NCBI GenBank assembly: GCA_029582265.1
Contig: CM055817.1
Coordinates: 54,359,711-54,423,710 of the forward strand
From: Zoroaster sp. YZ-2022
Lineage: Eukaryota; Echinodermata; Asteroidea; Forcipulatida; Zoroasteridae
Reading direction: 5' to 3'
Length of the DNA: 64,000 bases
In this document: positions 12,285 to 25,124 of the stretch, one piece after another
Layout: each line of letters opens with the position of its first letter
How positions within the stretch are numbered: position 1 is the stretch's first letter
Notes under the pieces: generated by a model
What the model saw: the letters and a program-made list of their open reading frames with translations, nothing else
What the model was told of the DNA's origin: nothing
Database searches by the model: none
Made by a program: the position numbers and the translations under genes

Positions 12285-13800
12285 TTTTTTTTTTTTTTTA
12301 ATTCTTAATTTTATTATTTATTATTTTTATTTTATTTTTTTATTTAAACCATCTTTAACGAAGGTAACCTATCCAGCACAGCTGATCATTTGGGGCTCCA
12401 TATAATATAAAAAATATATCAATATTATACAAAATTGTTACAGGAGGTATATGATGAATTAATAATAAAAGTCTTAAAGGATAATTACATACAATAAAAA
12501 CGAAAAGGAATAAATTGCATGACTGGACCTCTCGTCCCAGTCTACCATACTGATTAAAGACAGACCAAAAGGGAAGATTAAAATGGAGCAAAAAAATTAT
12601 CTATCAATTGTATACCTGACATCTCGGGAAGGAAGACACAATAAAAATCAAGATATAATAATAAAAAATAATAAATATTACTAAACTCTGCCTTCATAAA
12701 CGCCTGAATGAAGAATAAGAGTTTTAATGAGTGGGTGAAAGGGACACCCATTTAAAACGAAAGGGTTTCAACTAAAAACTGTTTTTAAAGATTTGCCATT
12801 TAGGTTTCTGGGGAATAACAGTTACCATGTGTAATTGCCTGAGTTGCTGGTCGATCGCCAGGCTGGATCGCTGTTCTTTTGGCAGAGACAGTCCGGAGCA
12901 ACACCACGTGAGGCCTTAAATGCCTGCCAGGCGTTGGAAGTGAATGCGCTAGCAACTGTCATTGTATTGAGATTATTGAAAAGTAAGCGGTGGTGAAAAT
13001 AAGTAGCTTAAGAACAATGAAGTGCTCCATTTTGAGCTTTGAATTTTGGACAAGAGTGGGTTTGCACCATACAGCAGAAGTCTGCGGGTAGAACCATGGC
13101 ATTATATAATAAAAAAGCTGTTGCTGGTCAACAAATTTTGTTCTAAGGAGCAAAAGAATTGAAGAATCCAATTTATTGCAGACTTTTTTCGTTACGTTCA
13201 GAGAAATTTTAGTTTGTTGTCCATTAGTATCCCTAGGGTGTTTGGTGAAAATCAACTTGTTGTATTTTTTTAATAGAAATAAAATTTCAAGGATTGTTTT
13301 TTAGTTTTTGAGCAGTACCAACTAGCATGAATTTCTGTTTTTTTGAGGATTTAAAAATGTTTGTTACCGCAACAAAGATCCGAGTTAATTATTTTCAATG
13401 AGACAGTAGCCAGATTAACATAATAAATAAGTGTATCATCTGCATACATACTGTCGTTGCAGTGATCAAGACATTTTGGCAGGTCATTAATGTGTAATAA
13501 AAAGTAAGGGCCCTGATTGATCCCCTGAGGTATTCCAGATGTTACAGGATTAACTACAGAAAGTTGATTTATAATAGATTGCGTCTTCCAGATAAAATAA
13601 GATGCTAGCTAAATCAACAGCTAGAGGTAGATAATCCATAAAAAGAAAGTTTGTAAAAGAATATCGTATAACTGTATCAAAGGGCTTTCGTAAATCAATG
13701 AATAAAGAACCAATTGAATTACCATTGTTAATGTGATGAAGCCAGTTATCACAGAGCAATAAGCCAGCTGCAAGTGTGGAGTACCCAGTTCAAAACCAAA
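12285..13800 (-). mobile_element. LINE (non-LTR retrotransposon) reverse-transcriptase remnant
   Basis: On the minus strand, blocks occur in the order expected for a reverse transcriptase palm: DNWLHHINNGNSIGSLFIDL (13.70 kb), then SGIPQG (13.53 kb), then MYADDTLIYY (13.45 kb), the last holding the catalytic YADD. Frames shift between blocks. The element ends at low coordinates in a T-run (12285-12300, poly-A on its own strand) and seems 5'-truncated near 13.8 kb. The motifs suit a Jockey/CR1-like LINE; the clade is not determined. Inactive by eye. Confidence 0.7.
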
Positions 13801-13929
13801 CTACTAGGAAGACAGAAGGTCGTTTGAAGTATATGAGAGGAATCTGTGAGGATGCTTTTCAATTATTTGAAACCAACGGCAAAATCGAACAATTGTAATA
13901 TTGGAGCATCTTATGACACACGTTTTAAA

Positions 13930-14560
13930 ATGACACTTTTATTCTTTTCCACGCTTGAGTGAAATACAGGTGAAAGGGTTAAATTGAATATACAAAACAG
14001 TGAGGGATGACAACAGGTGCTGCCAGGCTTAGTAGCTCACCACTGATGTTGTCCATCCAGCAGACTTCCAGGATCCAACCTATAACCAGTTCAAGATATC
14101 AATTAGGGTGTCAATATAATTCTGGTATTTATATTAAGCAGACGACCTAAAATTAACACCGCCTCTGCTGTAATATTTAACAAATGAGCTATTTGGGAGT
14201 AGTAATGGCTTTTTCCTGCAAACCCATGGTTCTAATATAACACCAGGGGTGTCACCATACCCCGGTATTTATATTGGGCGATTTATCTAAAATTTACACC
14301 GCCCACTGCTGTAATATTTAACACCGAAGTTTTTAAAGGGAAGAATGTGCGATCGTTTATTGAAACGGATAGAAAGGAGTTCGTTACTCCTAAATAACAA
14401 AATTAGAAGTTGGTTCGGACAGTCTGAAGAAACAAATCTGAAACTGGGAAATTAATAAATCTATTTGGGGGTTATCTCGGCCACCTGTATTCCCACAAGC
14501 CTTTACCTATAGGATGATCACATATGTAAAAATTTCCAACTAAATTTTCGAATTAGAGTA
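13930..14560. other. Non-coding; local short duplication
   Basis: Two diverged copies of 'ggtgtcaatataattctggtatttatatt' type sequence with 'aacaccgcc-c-tgctgtaatattta' (about 14108-14185 and 14245-14325) form a degenerate tandem pair of about 135 bp period. No coding signal. Confidence 0.4.
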
Positions 14561-14570
14561 GACCCAGTGT

Positions 14571-14695
14571 CCTCAATTGCTGCCCAGAGATTTCTGTGGA
14601 TGTAATGTCGAAGCACTGCTGATACCCAGTCATGGATGAGATGGGGTTCTTGTCTGGTTTTAGCCACAGAGCATTCTGCTCCATGTTGACTTCAT
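14571..14695 (-). CDS. Exon-like segment, minus strand
   Basis: The 3' splice site attattttatttttag lies above 14695; the product begins EVNMEQNALWLKPDKNPISS and continues MTGYQQCFDITSTEISG. A possible 5' splice site (actgg/gtctac) closes it near 14571. No motif ties it clearly to the FN3-like modules. The good acceptor and open frame are the only evidence. Confidence 0.35.
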
Positions 14696-14819
14696 CTAAA
14701 AATAAAATAATAATAAAAGTAAAACCCATCATTAAAATCAATGGAATTTGCATTCAGTTTTATAATATATACAGTCTCAGGTTGACTTGTAGTAGCCGGT
14801 TTTTTCAAATGCCTTTATA

Positions 14820-17140
14820 AATGATTGAGCCATTAACTTCCATTTTCATTTATACTACAGATCCGTTTACTCTTTAAAGTTTAAATAACCCTTAGTTAAC
14901 CTGAAGATCATAACAAAATGATGTTTGCAAACATTTCCATAATGAAGTAAGGTGTGTTGCTATATCTTCTGTTCACCATTAATCCTAAACACTTACGGTC
15001 CACTGACAATATAGGTATGATTAGTGTCACATCATCACAACTGGCCGAACCTCAGTGCTTGCAATGGAAGACAGTCCAGCCTTATTGGCTTCATCACGTC
15101 CGAAGACATACATCAGGTCTAGCTTTCCGTCAGGGTGATGTAGCAAAGTTGTTTTAATAAAAAGGAAGTAATAAATCACCAGTCATTATTCAGTGCAACC
15201 CCATGGAGAGAAGTATCATTATTCATGATATTATCTTCAACATTCTTCACAATGTTGCCGTATCATTGCAAACGATATACCCATATAAATTACCCATTAC
15301 AGATGAATTTATAACTATTTTCACCAATATTACTACATGGAGGCCCAAGGCAATTTCACCACAAGTATTAAAAGGTTATTTACATCTCTAGTCAAAACAT
15401 ATTAAACACCAACCATTCAGTGGTCACCAAATTGTCAATCTGCTGCCATTCACTCAACACGCACCATTGAACCCCATTTTCGGCAATGCTCACCGTGAAA
15501 TCCATTAAACTAGAGGTCATCATGGTGATGTAATCATGTGCAAATGCTGAAGACTCATGAAGTCCGTTCTGTCTCTACATTTTCTATGATGTTGATTGTG
15601 ACATCGACCTCGGAGAAGCTGTGATAGTACCCAAAATCCATTCAGACACCGTGGTTTGAAGCAACCCAACATGGCAGAATTTAACCTGGTAAAAATACAT
15701 CAAAAATGTTTGTTTTGCTCTGCTTCTTATAAAATCTGTATTGCATATTAGTGTATGCCAATGACTCAGGACATAAAGAACAGTAATATGTAATAACTAT
15801 AACATTAGCAAAATCTCATTTTCTTATGGAAATCGCTCCAGTGTTAACGTTTGCTTAAACGAGCCTCCCAGAGTAAATAAGCAGGATGTAAGAATATGCA
15901 GACACTGTTATGTGCGCTAAAACGGTCCGGGTACATGTTTTTCTAATTATCCAATGAATGTTGCCAATGCATGACCCAACTGTTTTTCAGCATTGATAGT
16001 CCATGGGAATGAAGTTGTTATGGCGATGCAGGCAAGTTAACGTAGGAAAATTAATAAATTAATTAAATGATTTATAAATAGTTTAAAAATTACGTAAAAT
16101 TAAAACAAATTACATCGCTGAAATACAGTTTAATTGAATGTTTTGCACACATTTAATTGTTTGATCATTTTTTTTACACCTGAACACATTTTGGAGCGTA
16201 ATTTTTTGATACTACCTTTGATCCTGATGTTCCATCGTGCCTCACACTTGCATCAACATGATGGAAAGCCATGCCAAGATCTGATAATCGCCAATGTGAC
16301 CCATTGCAATGTCGTGTTATTGTTTTCCTCTAAGAAAAAATAATAATTAACGGAGTATCTTTCACATTTCCATGACGGCTGCATGAAAGATGATTCATTA
16401 AACAAAAGTATTTAAAGTAAAAAACTTCTGAAATTAGAAGAAAATGCATTCAGATTATGTTTTCAAATGTGGGTATTTTATGAATGAATCTTCTGTAAGG
16501 TAGGAAATATTCACATGCAAAATTATTTAAGCCATGCTTGTATTAGAAACCTTCACTCAACAATAAGTTATAGCTAGGATTAGTTAAGGCAGGGCTGAGT
16601 TATAAGTAAGGATTTGGATTTAGGATTTAGATTAGGTGGTGGTGACTTGAATCGAAATTATCACACAAAATTGTAATGAGATACTTACTGAACAAAAAGG
16701 AACACGGAAATTACCCAGAAGTTTGAATCTGTTGTTCCACTGCCCAGAAGACCTCAGTCACAGGTTGTAAATATCTCAGGATTGGTCCATCGAGCAGAGA
16801 TGTCGGATAGATGATTGGTATGTGACGTCATCCTCACAGTGTGGATGAGAGCCAATGAATGATGGGATAATCCTGGATGAAGGATACTGCAAGAAGAATG
16901 CAAGAAAGGTATAAAGGTATGATCATTAAACCAATAGGCATTTATCGTAAGCGTACCAGCTACGTCACTAACAATGTCTGGAGAAAGTATATGGGTAATT
17001 GTGTCACGCACACCCATAAACAAATGCCCACTTATTCAAAAAATTAAGTAAAACATTTGAATACATATCGGTAAATGTTGTTCGAATTTGGTGCTAAGTG
17101 TGACATAGTTTTTTAATGGAAACAGAACTGCAAGTCTTAT
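14820..17140. other. Mostly non-coding; weak exon-like patches
   Basis: Exon-like patches on the minus strand occur near 15040-15125, 15485-15620 and 16745-16890, with slightly higher GC and short open frames (for example ASTEVRPVVMM and HDYITMMTSSLMDFTVS). None has clear splice sites and a module motif together. They may be further decayed exons of the modular gene. Confidence 0.25.
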
Positions 17141-17147
17141 TGCTTAC

Positions 17148-17290
17148 TGGGATCACAGCCCAGCCCATCTTTGAGTGAAGTGCCCTCCCAGGATCTGCCT
17201 CTTCTCAAATGACTTTGACACCATCTGAGGTAACGACAACGCCGCCAGTTTCCAGAGTTATACGGACAGTCATGTAGTATGTCTGTTGAA
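17148..17290 (-). pseudogene. FN3-like exon fragment
   Basis: After a 3' splice site (gaattttcaacag) the frame reads TYYMTVRITLETGGVVVTSD and then GVKVI before a stop. 'T-Y-Y-[MV]-T-V-R ... T-S-D-G-V-x-V' is the diagnostic end of the module found at 8.9 kb. A stop directly after 'GVKVI' breaks it, or marks a missed splice site. Confidence 0.5.
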
Positions 17291-18039
17291 AATTCACACA
17301 TGGTTTGATTATTGGCCTATAAACTCATGTTTTGGGGCCAAACCCCCATTTTAACAGACTGCAGAAAGCTAAGATGTTAAATGTCCACACAGGAAAATTA
17401 GCATTATATAAATTAATACTACATGAATAAATTGATACTATGGTAATTTCAGTGGTATAAACATATGGTTTAATCGTCATGGGGTTTATAGATGTTTCAA
17501 GCACCAAGACTGTATAGCATTTTATCGGTACTTTTAAATTTTACTTTACCGTAAGATGTGTCGAGTCCGTCTAGTTGATAGAAGGTTGCATTACTGATAT
17601 CAATGAATCCATTACTGACATCAGAGGAACCATCTCTCCTGACCCCACAAAATCTTCATAACTGATCTCAAGACAGGATGCTAAAGCCGAACCAACGAGC
17701 AGAGATGCTTGTGGTATTCATTCGAACGTCGATGTCTTTGCAACCTGACAAAAGTATTTAAAACAAAACAAACCACAAAAACATTCCATCGTACAAATAA
17801 TATATTAAAACAAAATATAAAATAAATAAAATGCGATTTACTAATCAGAAACTGTTTTATAAAAACACCTTGTATTTAAAGGCCAGTATTAAGGTAAACA
17901 CCAGAAGATCTTCAGTATAAACTAAATTATTATTTCTAAAGTTATATTGATGTTCAAATCTGAGGACTTTGTCAACAATGACTAATTATTAATATCATCA
18001 AACAGTTTAGTTATAAAACACATCACATACCCAAAGTCG

Positions 18040-18175
18040 AACGTCGATCCTCCTGGCAGGTGGTGCAACACTACAACGCCTGGGGAAGGCAACTGTACAA
18101 TGTAGTTCGGTAAACAGATGACGTCCCTACGAGTTGCTAACCCAGCGCCGTTTTGAGCCTGACAGAGACGTAATA
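18040..18175 (-). pseudogene. FN3-like exon with frame break
   Basis: One frame reads EYYVSVRLKTALG; the adjacent frame continues AQNGAGLATRRDVICLPNYI. Together they cover the 'YYVSV-x-A-x-N-G-A-G-L-A-T' module end. One indel separates the halves. Same strand and family as the other module exons. Confidence 0.45.
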
Positions 18176-18839
18176 TTCATGTGATCATGGAGATACCAAT
18201 CCAGATTATCCAATAAGAATGCAGGACAGGAGTTTTGGATGAACATGAACCAATCCTTTAGTTTTTCTGTTTGAAAAGTATTTCGTGCTCCTGGGTATCC
18301 TTGGTGAAACAGGTCATGTAATATTGTTAATTTCAGGAATAAACAAAGGTCTTGACAGTAAAGCCTATATTTTTCGTAATCTGAAACCAAAAATAATAAA
18401 AAGATATTTCCAGGAAATTGCTGGTGTAGAAGTAAATGGTAATAAACACTGGTAAAATTTCTTGATGTCTTGCAGATTACGAGTATTAAATTAATACAAT
18501 TATATTTTTCCAAATGAATGTTGTCTTCCTGAGATATAAAATCCATGAATGAGTATTGAAAGATCTGAATGAATTGTCATTATTTTAACGTTAGCAACAG
18601 AATGAAATTAGTTTATACTTCCACACAGGTGGAGTTTAGAAATATATCTCTTGATTCTTATATAAATATTACCAGACATTTGACAAGGGTATACTGCCAT
18701 AATAAAATACACTCTCAGTAATATATTTAATGTGTTTGTTCCGTAACTAATAATGACATCAAGCTCCTTAAGATAATTGAAATAAATATGTTTGCTTGAT
18801 ATTGTCTCGATTGCATGATATCATTGATATTTAGGAAGA

Positions 18840-18950
18840 CTTACTGATGCCAACTTGATATCAAGGCGTTGGTCCTCGTCATCGATGAAGCCTTCTTCTC
18901 CCCATTCAGCGACTTCAAATAATCATCCTCCACAAGTACCGAGACCTTTG
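18840..18950 (-). pseudogene. Possible module-start exon
   Basis: The minus strand reads EVAEWGEEGFIDDEDQRLDI, comparable to the 'W-x-x-F-x-D-x-E-S' start of the module. Stops lie close by on both sides. It is the highest-coordinate, and so most 5', fragment I can attach to the modular gene. Confidence 0.3.
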
Positions 18951-19629
18951 ACCTGTAAAATATGGGTGGTGTAAGTCCACTAAGATTGGCCAACAACTGT
19001 AAATGCAATATTCTATGATAAATTGTTTTAATCCTGCGTATATTCTATCTCTTTGCAGACCAATGTCCGCCAGATTACCCACAATTCTCATTGAAGGATC
19101 ACAACCCACCGTCTCAGCCGCCAATCCCACCCTACCTTCCCACCTATCAAATCTTCCCTCCCAACCTTCTCGTTAGGTCTCCTCGCCCCTTTCCACTCCA
19201 TCGAGCGTTTGAAGCGTGACATAATTATGTTCATCCGTTTTGTCTTTTCTTCTGGTTCTTGGTTAGTGGCTTATCTCTTTATTCGGCTTGCCTGCTCGTA
19301 TTCTACCACTTTGGAGTTATCTAGCTGAGCTTATTGATAAGATCACACCAACAGAACACAGCTCTTCTGGCTAATATCACATTGGTACATCACATATCGA
19401 TTGAACCGATGTTGACATGAACGTCATATGTCAGGGGTCGACGATAGAGTCATCGCTGAGACCAATTCGTAGTCGAATATGAGCTCTGTGCATCACTCCA
19501 GTCCAAGATAAAATGATCTGTCAAAATTGATTTTATATTTAATTTCTAATTTAATCATACATCAAAACCATTTTCAAACTATTTACACTGTAAAACCATT
19601 ATGATCAAAATGGTCTCATTATTAAAGAT

Positions 19630-21830
19630 ATGTTGATTATACAAGCTTGATTATATTAGCTCTCTAACTTACCCAGCTTTTCTCCCTGCGCTGTACTCTC
19701 TTCTCTCATTTCCCCTGTAACCTTTCTAATTGTCTACACTCTGCTGCCTCCCTTTTCGTGTACGATATATGTGTTTTATATCTCCTTAAGTTTTATTATT
19801 AGAGCAACCTATATGCATATAACACTTATTTAGCAACTTTTATGGTATTTTTTAAATAATGTAAATTTGACTGTTTCTCAGCGCCCACCGGCCGCTTTGT
19901 CAGATTTTAATAAAATAACACACTTAAATTCGTCTCCTAATTTATTATAGTGACCAATCCCGACGCTTTCAATTTTGGGTTGCCTCGCCCATTAGTACAT
20001 TCAGGAAGAGACCTACCATCGTGATCTAATCCATCTCATGCATGTATTCTTTATAGGTTTTGAGATAGAGCATGCATTCAAATGATTTGAACGAATGCTA
20101 TAACTGGTTATTTTTTGTGGTTTTTGGCAAAGTGACTCAATACTCGCATTGGTCACTATGCCAACCCTAATTTGGGAGTTGGTCACATATATGGCAAGTT
20201 AGGGACTGGTGAATTATAAAGTTGTGTAAGCTTAACAAACGGTAGTTACGTAAGCCACAAACGGTCTCCTCTCGACAAGTTTTGCTTTTTATGGAGACTC
20301 CACTACTTAATCATCTTTTGTATCTGGTTGGTCTGAGGATTTTAATTGTTTTTGTGGAATTTATTAAGTTTATATAAACTTCAGAACTGACGTAGGCCTA
20401 CTCCCTTCCAGGTTGATGTGGGTCTAACCAACCTTCTAGGATGGTTTTAACGGCGCTGTTTTAGCCACAACAAGAGTGCCGACTGGCAAACCACGCTTAA
20501 AGCGTTCAGTCCGGCCCATCAGGATGAGAAAGCCAACGTGTAACCAAGTTATATGACATCGGGAAAACCCCTGGCACGGAAACGGAACACAAACCTGGAT
20601 AATTAATATCACTGTAATAGAAAACTTCAGAGTCTGCTGGTAGGGCAGGGAGGGGGAGGAAGGTTGGGGCAAAGTGCGCTAACTTGTCTTATTCGCAAAC
20701 GTCAGACACGCGTGGTGAAACATCGTGGTTTATAACACACATTAAGACGACGGGCACATGGTGACTGTGTGTAAGCACTTATGCTAGTGTGCATCAGTAA
20801 CATTTTCTCGCGCTGCGTAAACGTATACGTGCACGTACGTGTATTATAACGGCTAAGGACATTTTCTGAATCATTTACGTTAGAAATGTATCAAATATTG
20901 GCAAGTGGGTCACCTTATTGGATTATTTCCATCAACTTTCTCTCGCGAAAGGTAAATCAACAATTATTTATTCAAATTAAGGGAAATCTTCTGGTTGTTG
21001 ACACTTTTTGGTTGGAATTCAGGGGTGTCATTTCATAATGGGTTTCTGTAAACAAAAATTACATTAAAATTTTCAGTTTTACAAAATATTTAGAAAAATA
21101 TGAGAGTTGTGTTTTTCATTGTGATTATTAAATATTAATTGAATTATGATAAAAGGTGCAATGAAAATGTAATTATTAAACTGTTTCGCATAGTTTTTTA
21201 CCTTGTCATGCAAAGCTGCCAGTCAAGCCTCAGATCACGTTACAGACCCTTCTCCTCTTCATTACACGGGTGGCGCAGATACTATTCCGATCTCCATTAC
21301 AGTCAATATAATTGAGTTAAATGCAGCGCATACTAACCGGTCATTTGGCATAGCATTGTTTACAGGTTATTCTGAGCATGCGCACAATTTCGAAGGAACC
21401 ATGCAAAAGTAACGGTAAGTCTGCCTGCCAACTAGTGTGTTAAAAAGCTTCCCATTGTCACTATTTCACTGTAAAAGGCCTGATCATAGACTGTTCTCTA
21501 TTTCATTCCTACACTCCAAAAACCGTGTTAAGCAATTAAACATTAGTAAACTGTTTAAAACAACTGATCTCTATAGTATAAAGAAAATAGAGATCAGTGG
21601 TTTAAACATGCCGTCAAATTCCTAAACACTAGGAAAGTTGGTATTTAATTTCTAAACGTAACGCAGTAATTTATCGTTAAATACAAGTATTTTTAATGCT
21701 AAACGTGATACTTGTTTAAACGATTTTGCTTCAGCGAACACCTTCGGTGTTGATTGGCATCTGTAACAAGTTACAGCACGCCATCTTTGATCTTTTCAAA
21801 TCAGACTATATAAATATCACGGAACCCGCT
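19630..21830. repeat. Segmental duplication copy A, distal part
   Basis: Matches 37200-39090 base for base over long runs, with many 1-10 bp indels. Anchors: 'tacaagcttgattatattag' (19.64/37.21 kb), 'cttctaggatggttttaacg' (20.43/37.96 kb), 'ccgtgtt-agcaattaaaca' (21.52/38.82 kb). Non-coding as far as I can see. Copy A is longer by scattered short additions. Confidence 0.8.
19942..20218 (+). repeat. Inverted-repeat element with 'gtcccTAAtttgcca' ends, copy 2
   Basis: Begins tagtgaccaatcccgac and ends with ggcaagttagggac, which are inverted. Homologous to 37488-37757, where the 30-bp ends are better preserved, and to 4868-5085. Confidence 0.5.
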
Positions 21831-21831
21831 A

Positions 21832-22214
21832 CACTCACTGGCCATAAGTATTGCAACATTGAAATTCACACCAAAGTTCCAGCTTGGAGAACTGTAATAT
21901 AATAATTTATTTTATTTAAGACTTAATTTAAATACCTTTTGAAATTGCCTTTTGTTTTGAAGTCAATGTTCTTTTGTTACTGTTCTTTTGCTATGTAATC
22001 TGGAAGCGTGATCCAGGAAATGCTTAGACGGGGACACACTCAACACGACAAATGCGAGCGCGAAGCCCCCCTTACACGAGTGGGGGTGGGGTCGGGGCCC
22101 GCCAAGGGGCCCCTGAAAATTTTGGATCTCTGGATGCTCTAGGTAGCAATCTGAGGCAAAGATTCCTGGCCAGTTTCACCTGACTTTTTGTAAAAGTTTT
22201 CAAAATTATATGGA

Positions 22215-22265
<51 letters not shown>

Positions 22266-24275
22266 TATATATATAGCCTATCATTATTTTAAGCCATTAT
22301 TTTAGCCATTATCTTTAGCAAATGTCATGACTACAACAATGTAAGTTTCTCCCTCCCTGATTTTGGCATTTAATTTGCAGTTTTGACTTCAGTTTTAATT
22401 TATCCGGAATTTTTTCTTGGTTTTTAATTCAGTCCAGTTTAAATTTTTAAGAAAAAGGCTTTGATTTCATACTGTTCCTTGCCCTGTGTTAAAACCCATA
22501 TCGGCAGATTAGTTGCAAGACTCATCGTACTTCGCATTGCAGGCCTATGTACTGGCACGTAGAATCCGACGAGTAAATTCGACATCGGCGATTGTAATTT
22601 CCAATATTTGGGTACTCCCGACCCTTCCTTCAGACGAAACGGGAATAATTTATAGACGTGTAAGCAACTCGGTCGAAGAAACCAGACTAACACTTGCTTT
22701 GCACCCGATCACAGACTACTGATTGCAAAACGAAATGTAGACTAACTAATAAGTATTTGAAAAAGTCACTATCATAATCATCATTGGAAATTGATACAAA
22801 AAAATCCACTTTTCCCAATAATGACAGGGGCACACTCAAACTAGAAGGCGCTGTTCAATCCTTGGATGGTGGCTTTACTTTTACTCTGCACCCTTAATTT
22901 TTTAATCCTTTTTATCAACCTTTTATGAGACACATCCTTGGATATTTTTATCACCGGCTGTCAGTGAAAAAAATCAAATATAATATAAAAGAAACTTGCA
23001 ATCAATTAATTGCCATACCGTATGAGGCTGTGTTACCGACAATTTATGTAAAGTCATCTCCATTAACTAAATCTGTGGAGAAAAATTGTCTTCAAGCACG
23101 GGGTTGACTAAAATAAATCAATCAGTTCCTCAGAAGATTGCTGAAGGGCTTAAACTGGAGGTGACTGGCCTGAAAGTCCACTGAAGAGAAATCTATATCA
23201 TTCACACTGGTTAGATCTCACATCTTTGATAAGGAGCACCAGCTTGGAGAACCCCATACATCACAAAAACATCTCTTCCCTTGAAAGAGTCCAGAGACGA
23301 GCTATGGCGTTCAGGAGCGGCAAGACCCGCTCGTCGAACTTACGGCAGAAGTCAGATTAAAGCGTTTTTAACGTCTGACTTTCTACGTGTCTAATTCAAA
23401 TAATGTAAAATTTTGGGTCATTATTTCGAATTAGATACGGCAAAAGTTCGACGTTTGAAGCTATATTCTATAAACAAAACTTACTAACTTAGTAACTCAA
23501 TTTGGAGAGATGATACGACCATAATTTTGTTGGAGATGCACTACAGCCTTGGGTATTCAAGGCTATATTCACTGCAAAGGAATTTCAAGGAGCCCAGATA
23601 ATTAAGCTGCTCAAAGGAAGTATACATTATTATGATGTACTTTGGTCAAAGAACTTTCGTGGTTTTTGTGAACCAAATTCAACGATAAAAAAAAATAAAA
23701 TATTTTTTAGATACTGGACATTATGTAACAGGAAATTTTATTAATTAAAAAGAATGTTTGCGTATATTAGGCCACTCAAAAAGGATTTTGGCAACTAACC
23801 ATTCATTCAGTCAAGTGATCAATTGTTTCCTCGTTGGCTGTGGCCATTTAACCGGTAATAAACTCCCCAAGAGGATTAGATGTTGAGATGGAGAGTTGAA
23901 ATCCCGGAGCTCCTGGAAATACTGAAGTTTTCTCTCAAAAGAGGGTTTCAGTTCCATGGCATGATTGATAACCTTTTTTTCTTTCTGTTGGTATTTTTCA
24001 GTATTTATTTTATGCCAAAAGTAGACACAGCAGATGTTTAATATTGTCGCCGGTATTTTTGTTTAGCTCTACCTCCTTTCTCTGACCTCCCCTTTTTTCC
24101 TTTTTTTTATTTACTAATTTACCTGGGGCACGGGCCCCCGCGGCCCCCCCCCCCCTGGATCCGCGCCTGGTAATACACGATCGATGAAATCGGATAAAAT
24201 CGGATTAAATGATTATCTCACCTGTTACTGTAAAGTGCTATTTTGAGCATGTTGCAATAGCTTGGCCAGTGAGTG
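21832..24275. mobile_element. Tc1/mariner-type element, decayed, absent from copy C
   Basis: Left end CACTCACTGGCCATAAGTAT, right end the inverse (ttggccagtgagtg), with TA on both sides (21830-21831 and 24276-24277). The paralogous site in copy C at about 39090 runs straight through ('ctgctatataggattt'), giving an empty-site control. Length 2444 bp. I found no transposase: the interior holds a (TA)n run, a short GC-rich block (22060-22130), and possible retroelement-like wording near 23.27 kb ('SLERVQRRAM'). It is either non-autonomous or has been invaded by other repeats. Confidence 0.7.
22219..22274. repeat. (TA)n microsatellite
   Basis: A run of alternating TA interrupted near its end by 'ttaaaa'. 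It accounts for the Ile/Tyr repeat seen in the overlapping open frame. Confidence 0.95.
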
Positions 24276-24283
24276 TACATAGG

Positions 24284-24500
24284 ATTTAGCCAGTCGTCAT
24301 CGGGCAAGCTCGGTGGTCAGAGAGGTTAAGACGTCTGTGCTCGTAAGTAGGAGGTCGTGGGTTAGAATCCCGTCCGTGGCGCCTGTGAAGTATTTTCCAG
24401 ACACTGGAAAGCACGGAGAGTACAGTGCTATACACACGTCGTTGTAGGGCAAAATTAAATCAACTGTTTATCACTCCGACGCAAGAATTTCATCAACCTA
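24284..24500 (+). repeat. tRNA-derived SINE, family 1 (copy A)
   Basis: A-box region 'aagctcggtggtcagagagg', then 'ggtcgtgggttagaatccc' as a degraded B-box, then the common body ending 'gtagggcaaaattaaatc' and 'aactgtttatc'. The copy C counterpart is 39112-39330, so the insertion predates the duplication. Confidence 0.7.
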
Positions 24501-24637
24501 TAGACGCTATTTTGTTGTCACCAAATCTTTAATACCTGAATATGTTTAAATTATAAACATCAAATGTTGCTAAACTTTTTTAAGTGGTAGGACATGTGGT
24601 CAAGTATCAAGATAAGTCTTTGATTGATAATAATTAA

Positions 24638-24960
24638 TCATGAAAGTTCACGTTCATCACGGTCATTGTCATGATCACGGTCATTTTGTTTATTACGACC
24701 ACGGTTTTGATCATATTCACGTTCTTGATCACGGTTACGATTACAATTGTCATGATCACGATTACGGTCATTATCTTGACCACTGTCACGATTACGACCA
24801 CTGTCACGATTACGACCACAGTCACACAACAATAATGACCACAGTCATGATCATGATCATGTTCGTAATCACGGTCACGATCACACCGTCACGATCCCAC
24901 CATGGTCGACGATCACACGGTCATGATCATGATCATAATCACGGCCACAATCACGATTCG
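24638..24960. repeat. Low-complexity 'cacgatcatgatcacggt' array (copy A)
   Basis: About 320 bp of near-hexameric variants of 'gatcac/ggtcat/gattac', dense in GATC and in the palindromes TGATCA and CATGATCATG. It stays open in several frames on both strands: His/Asp-rich on plus, Asn/Asp/Arg-rich or Val/Ile-rich on minus. That is expected for such a repeat and is not evidence of a protein. Copy C carries the same array at 39535-39860, diverged by indels. It sits about 150 bp beyond the 3' end of the last transporter exon I recognise. Confidence 0.8.
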
Positions 24961-25124
24961 ATTGATAATCCCAATAATAAACCAAATTATGGCAAGTTAC
25001 TACAATCCGGCAATGATGTGGTAGTCAGAAAAGAATCTTACCTGGAAAATATAAAATAGAAATTTTATTACTCCAGATTTCAATGAAATCCATCCCAAAG
25101 CGTTGCCAATTCCTCAACACTTAC

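Noticed and set aside
22072..22284. Tyr/Ile-repeat protein
   Set aside because: Encoded by a (TA)n microsatellite.
24640..25059. His/Asp-rich 139-aa protein on the plus strand
   Set aside because: The frame is a by-product of a hexamer-like repeat open in several frames on both strands, and copy C does not keep the frame.
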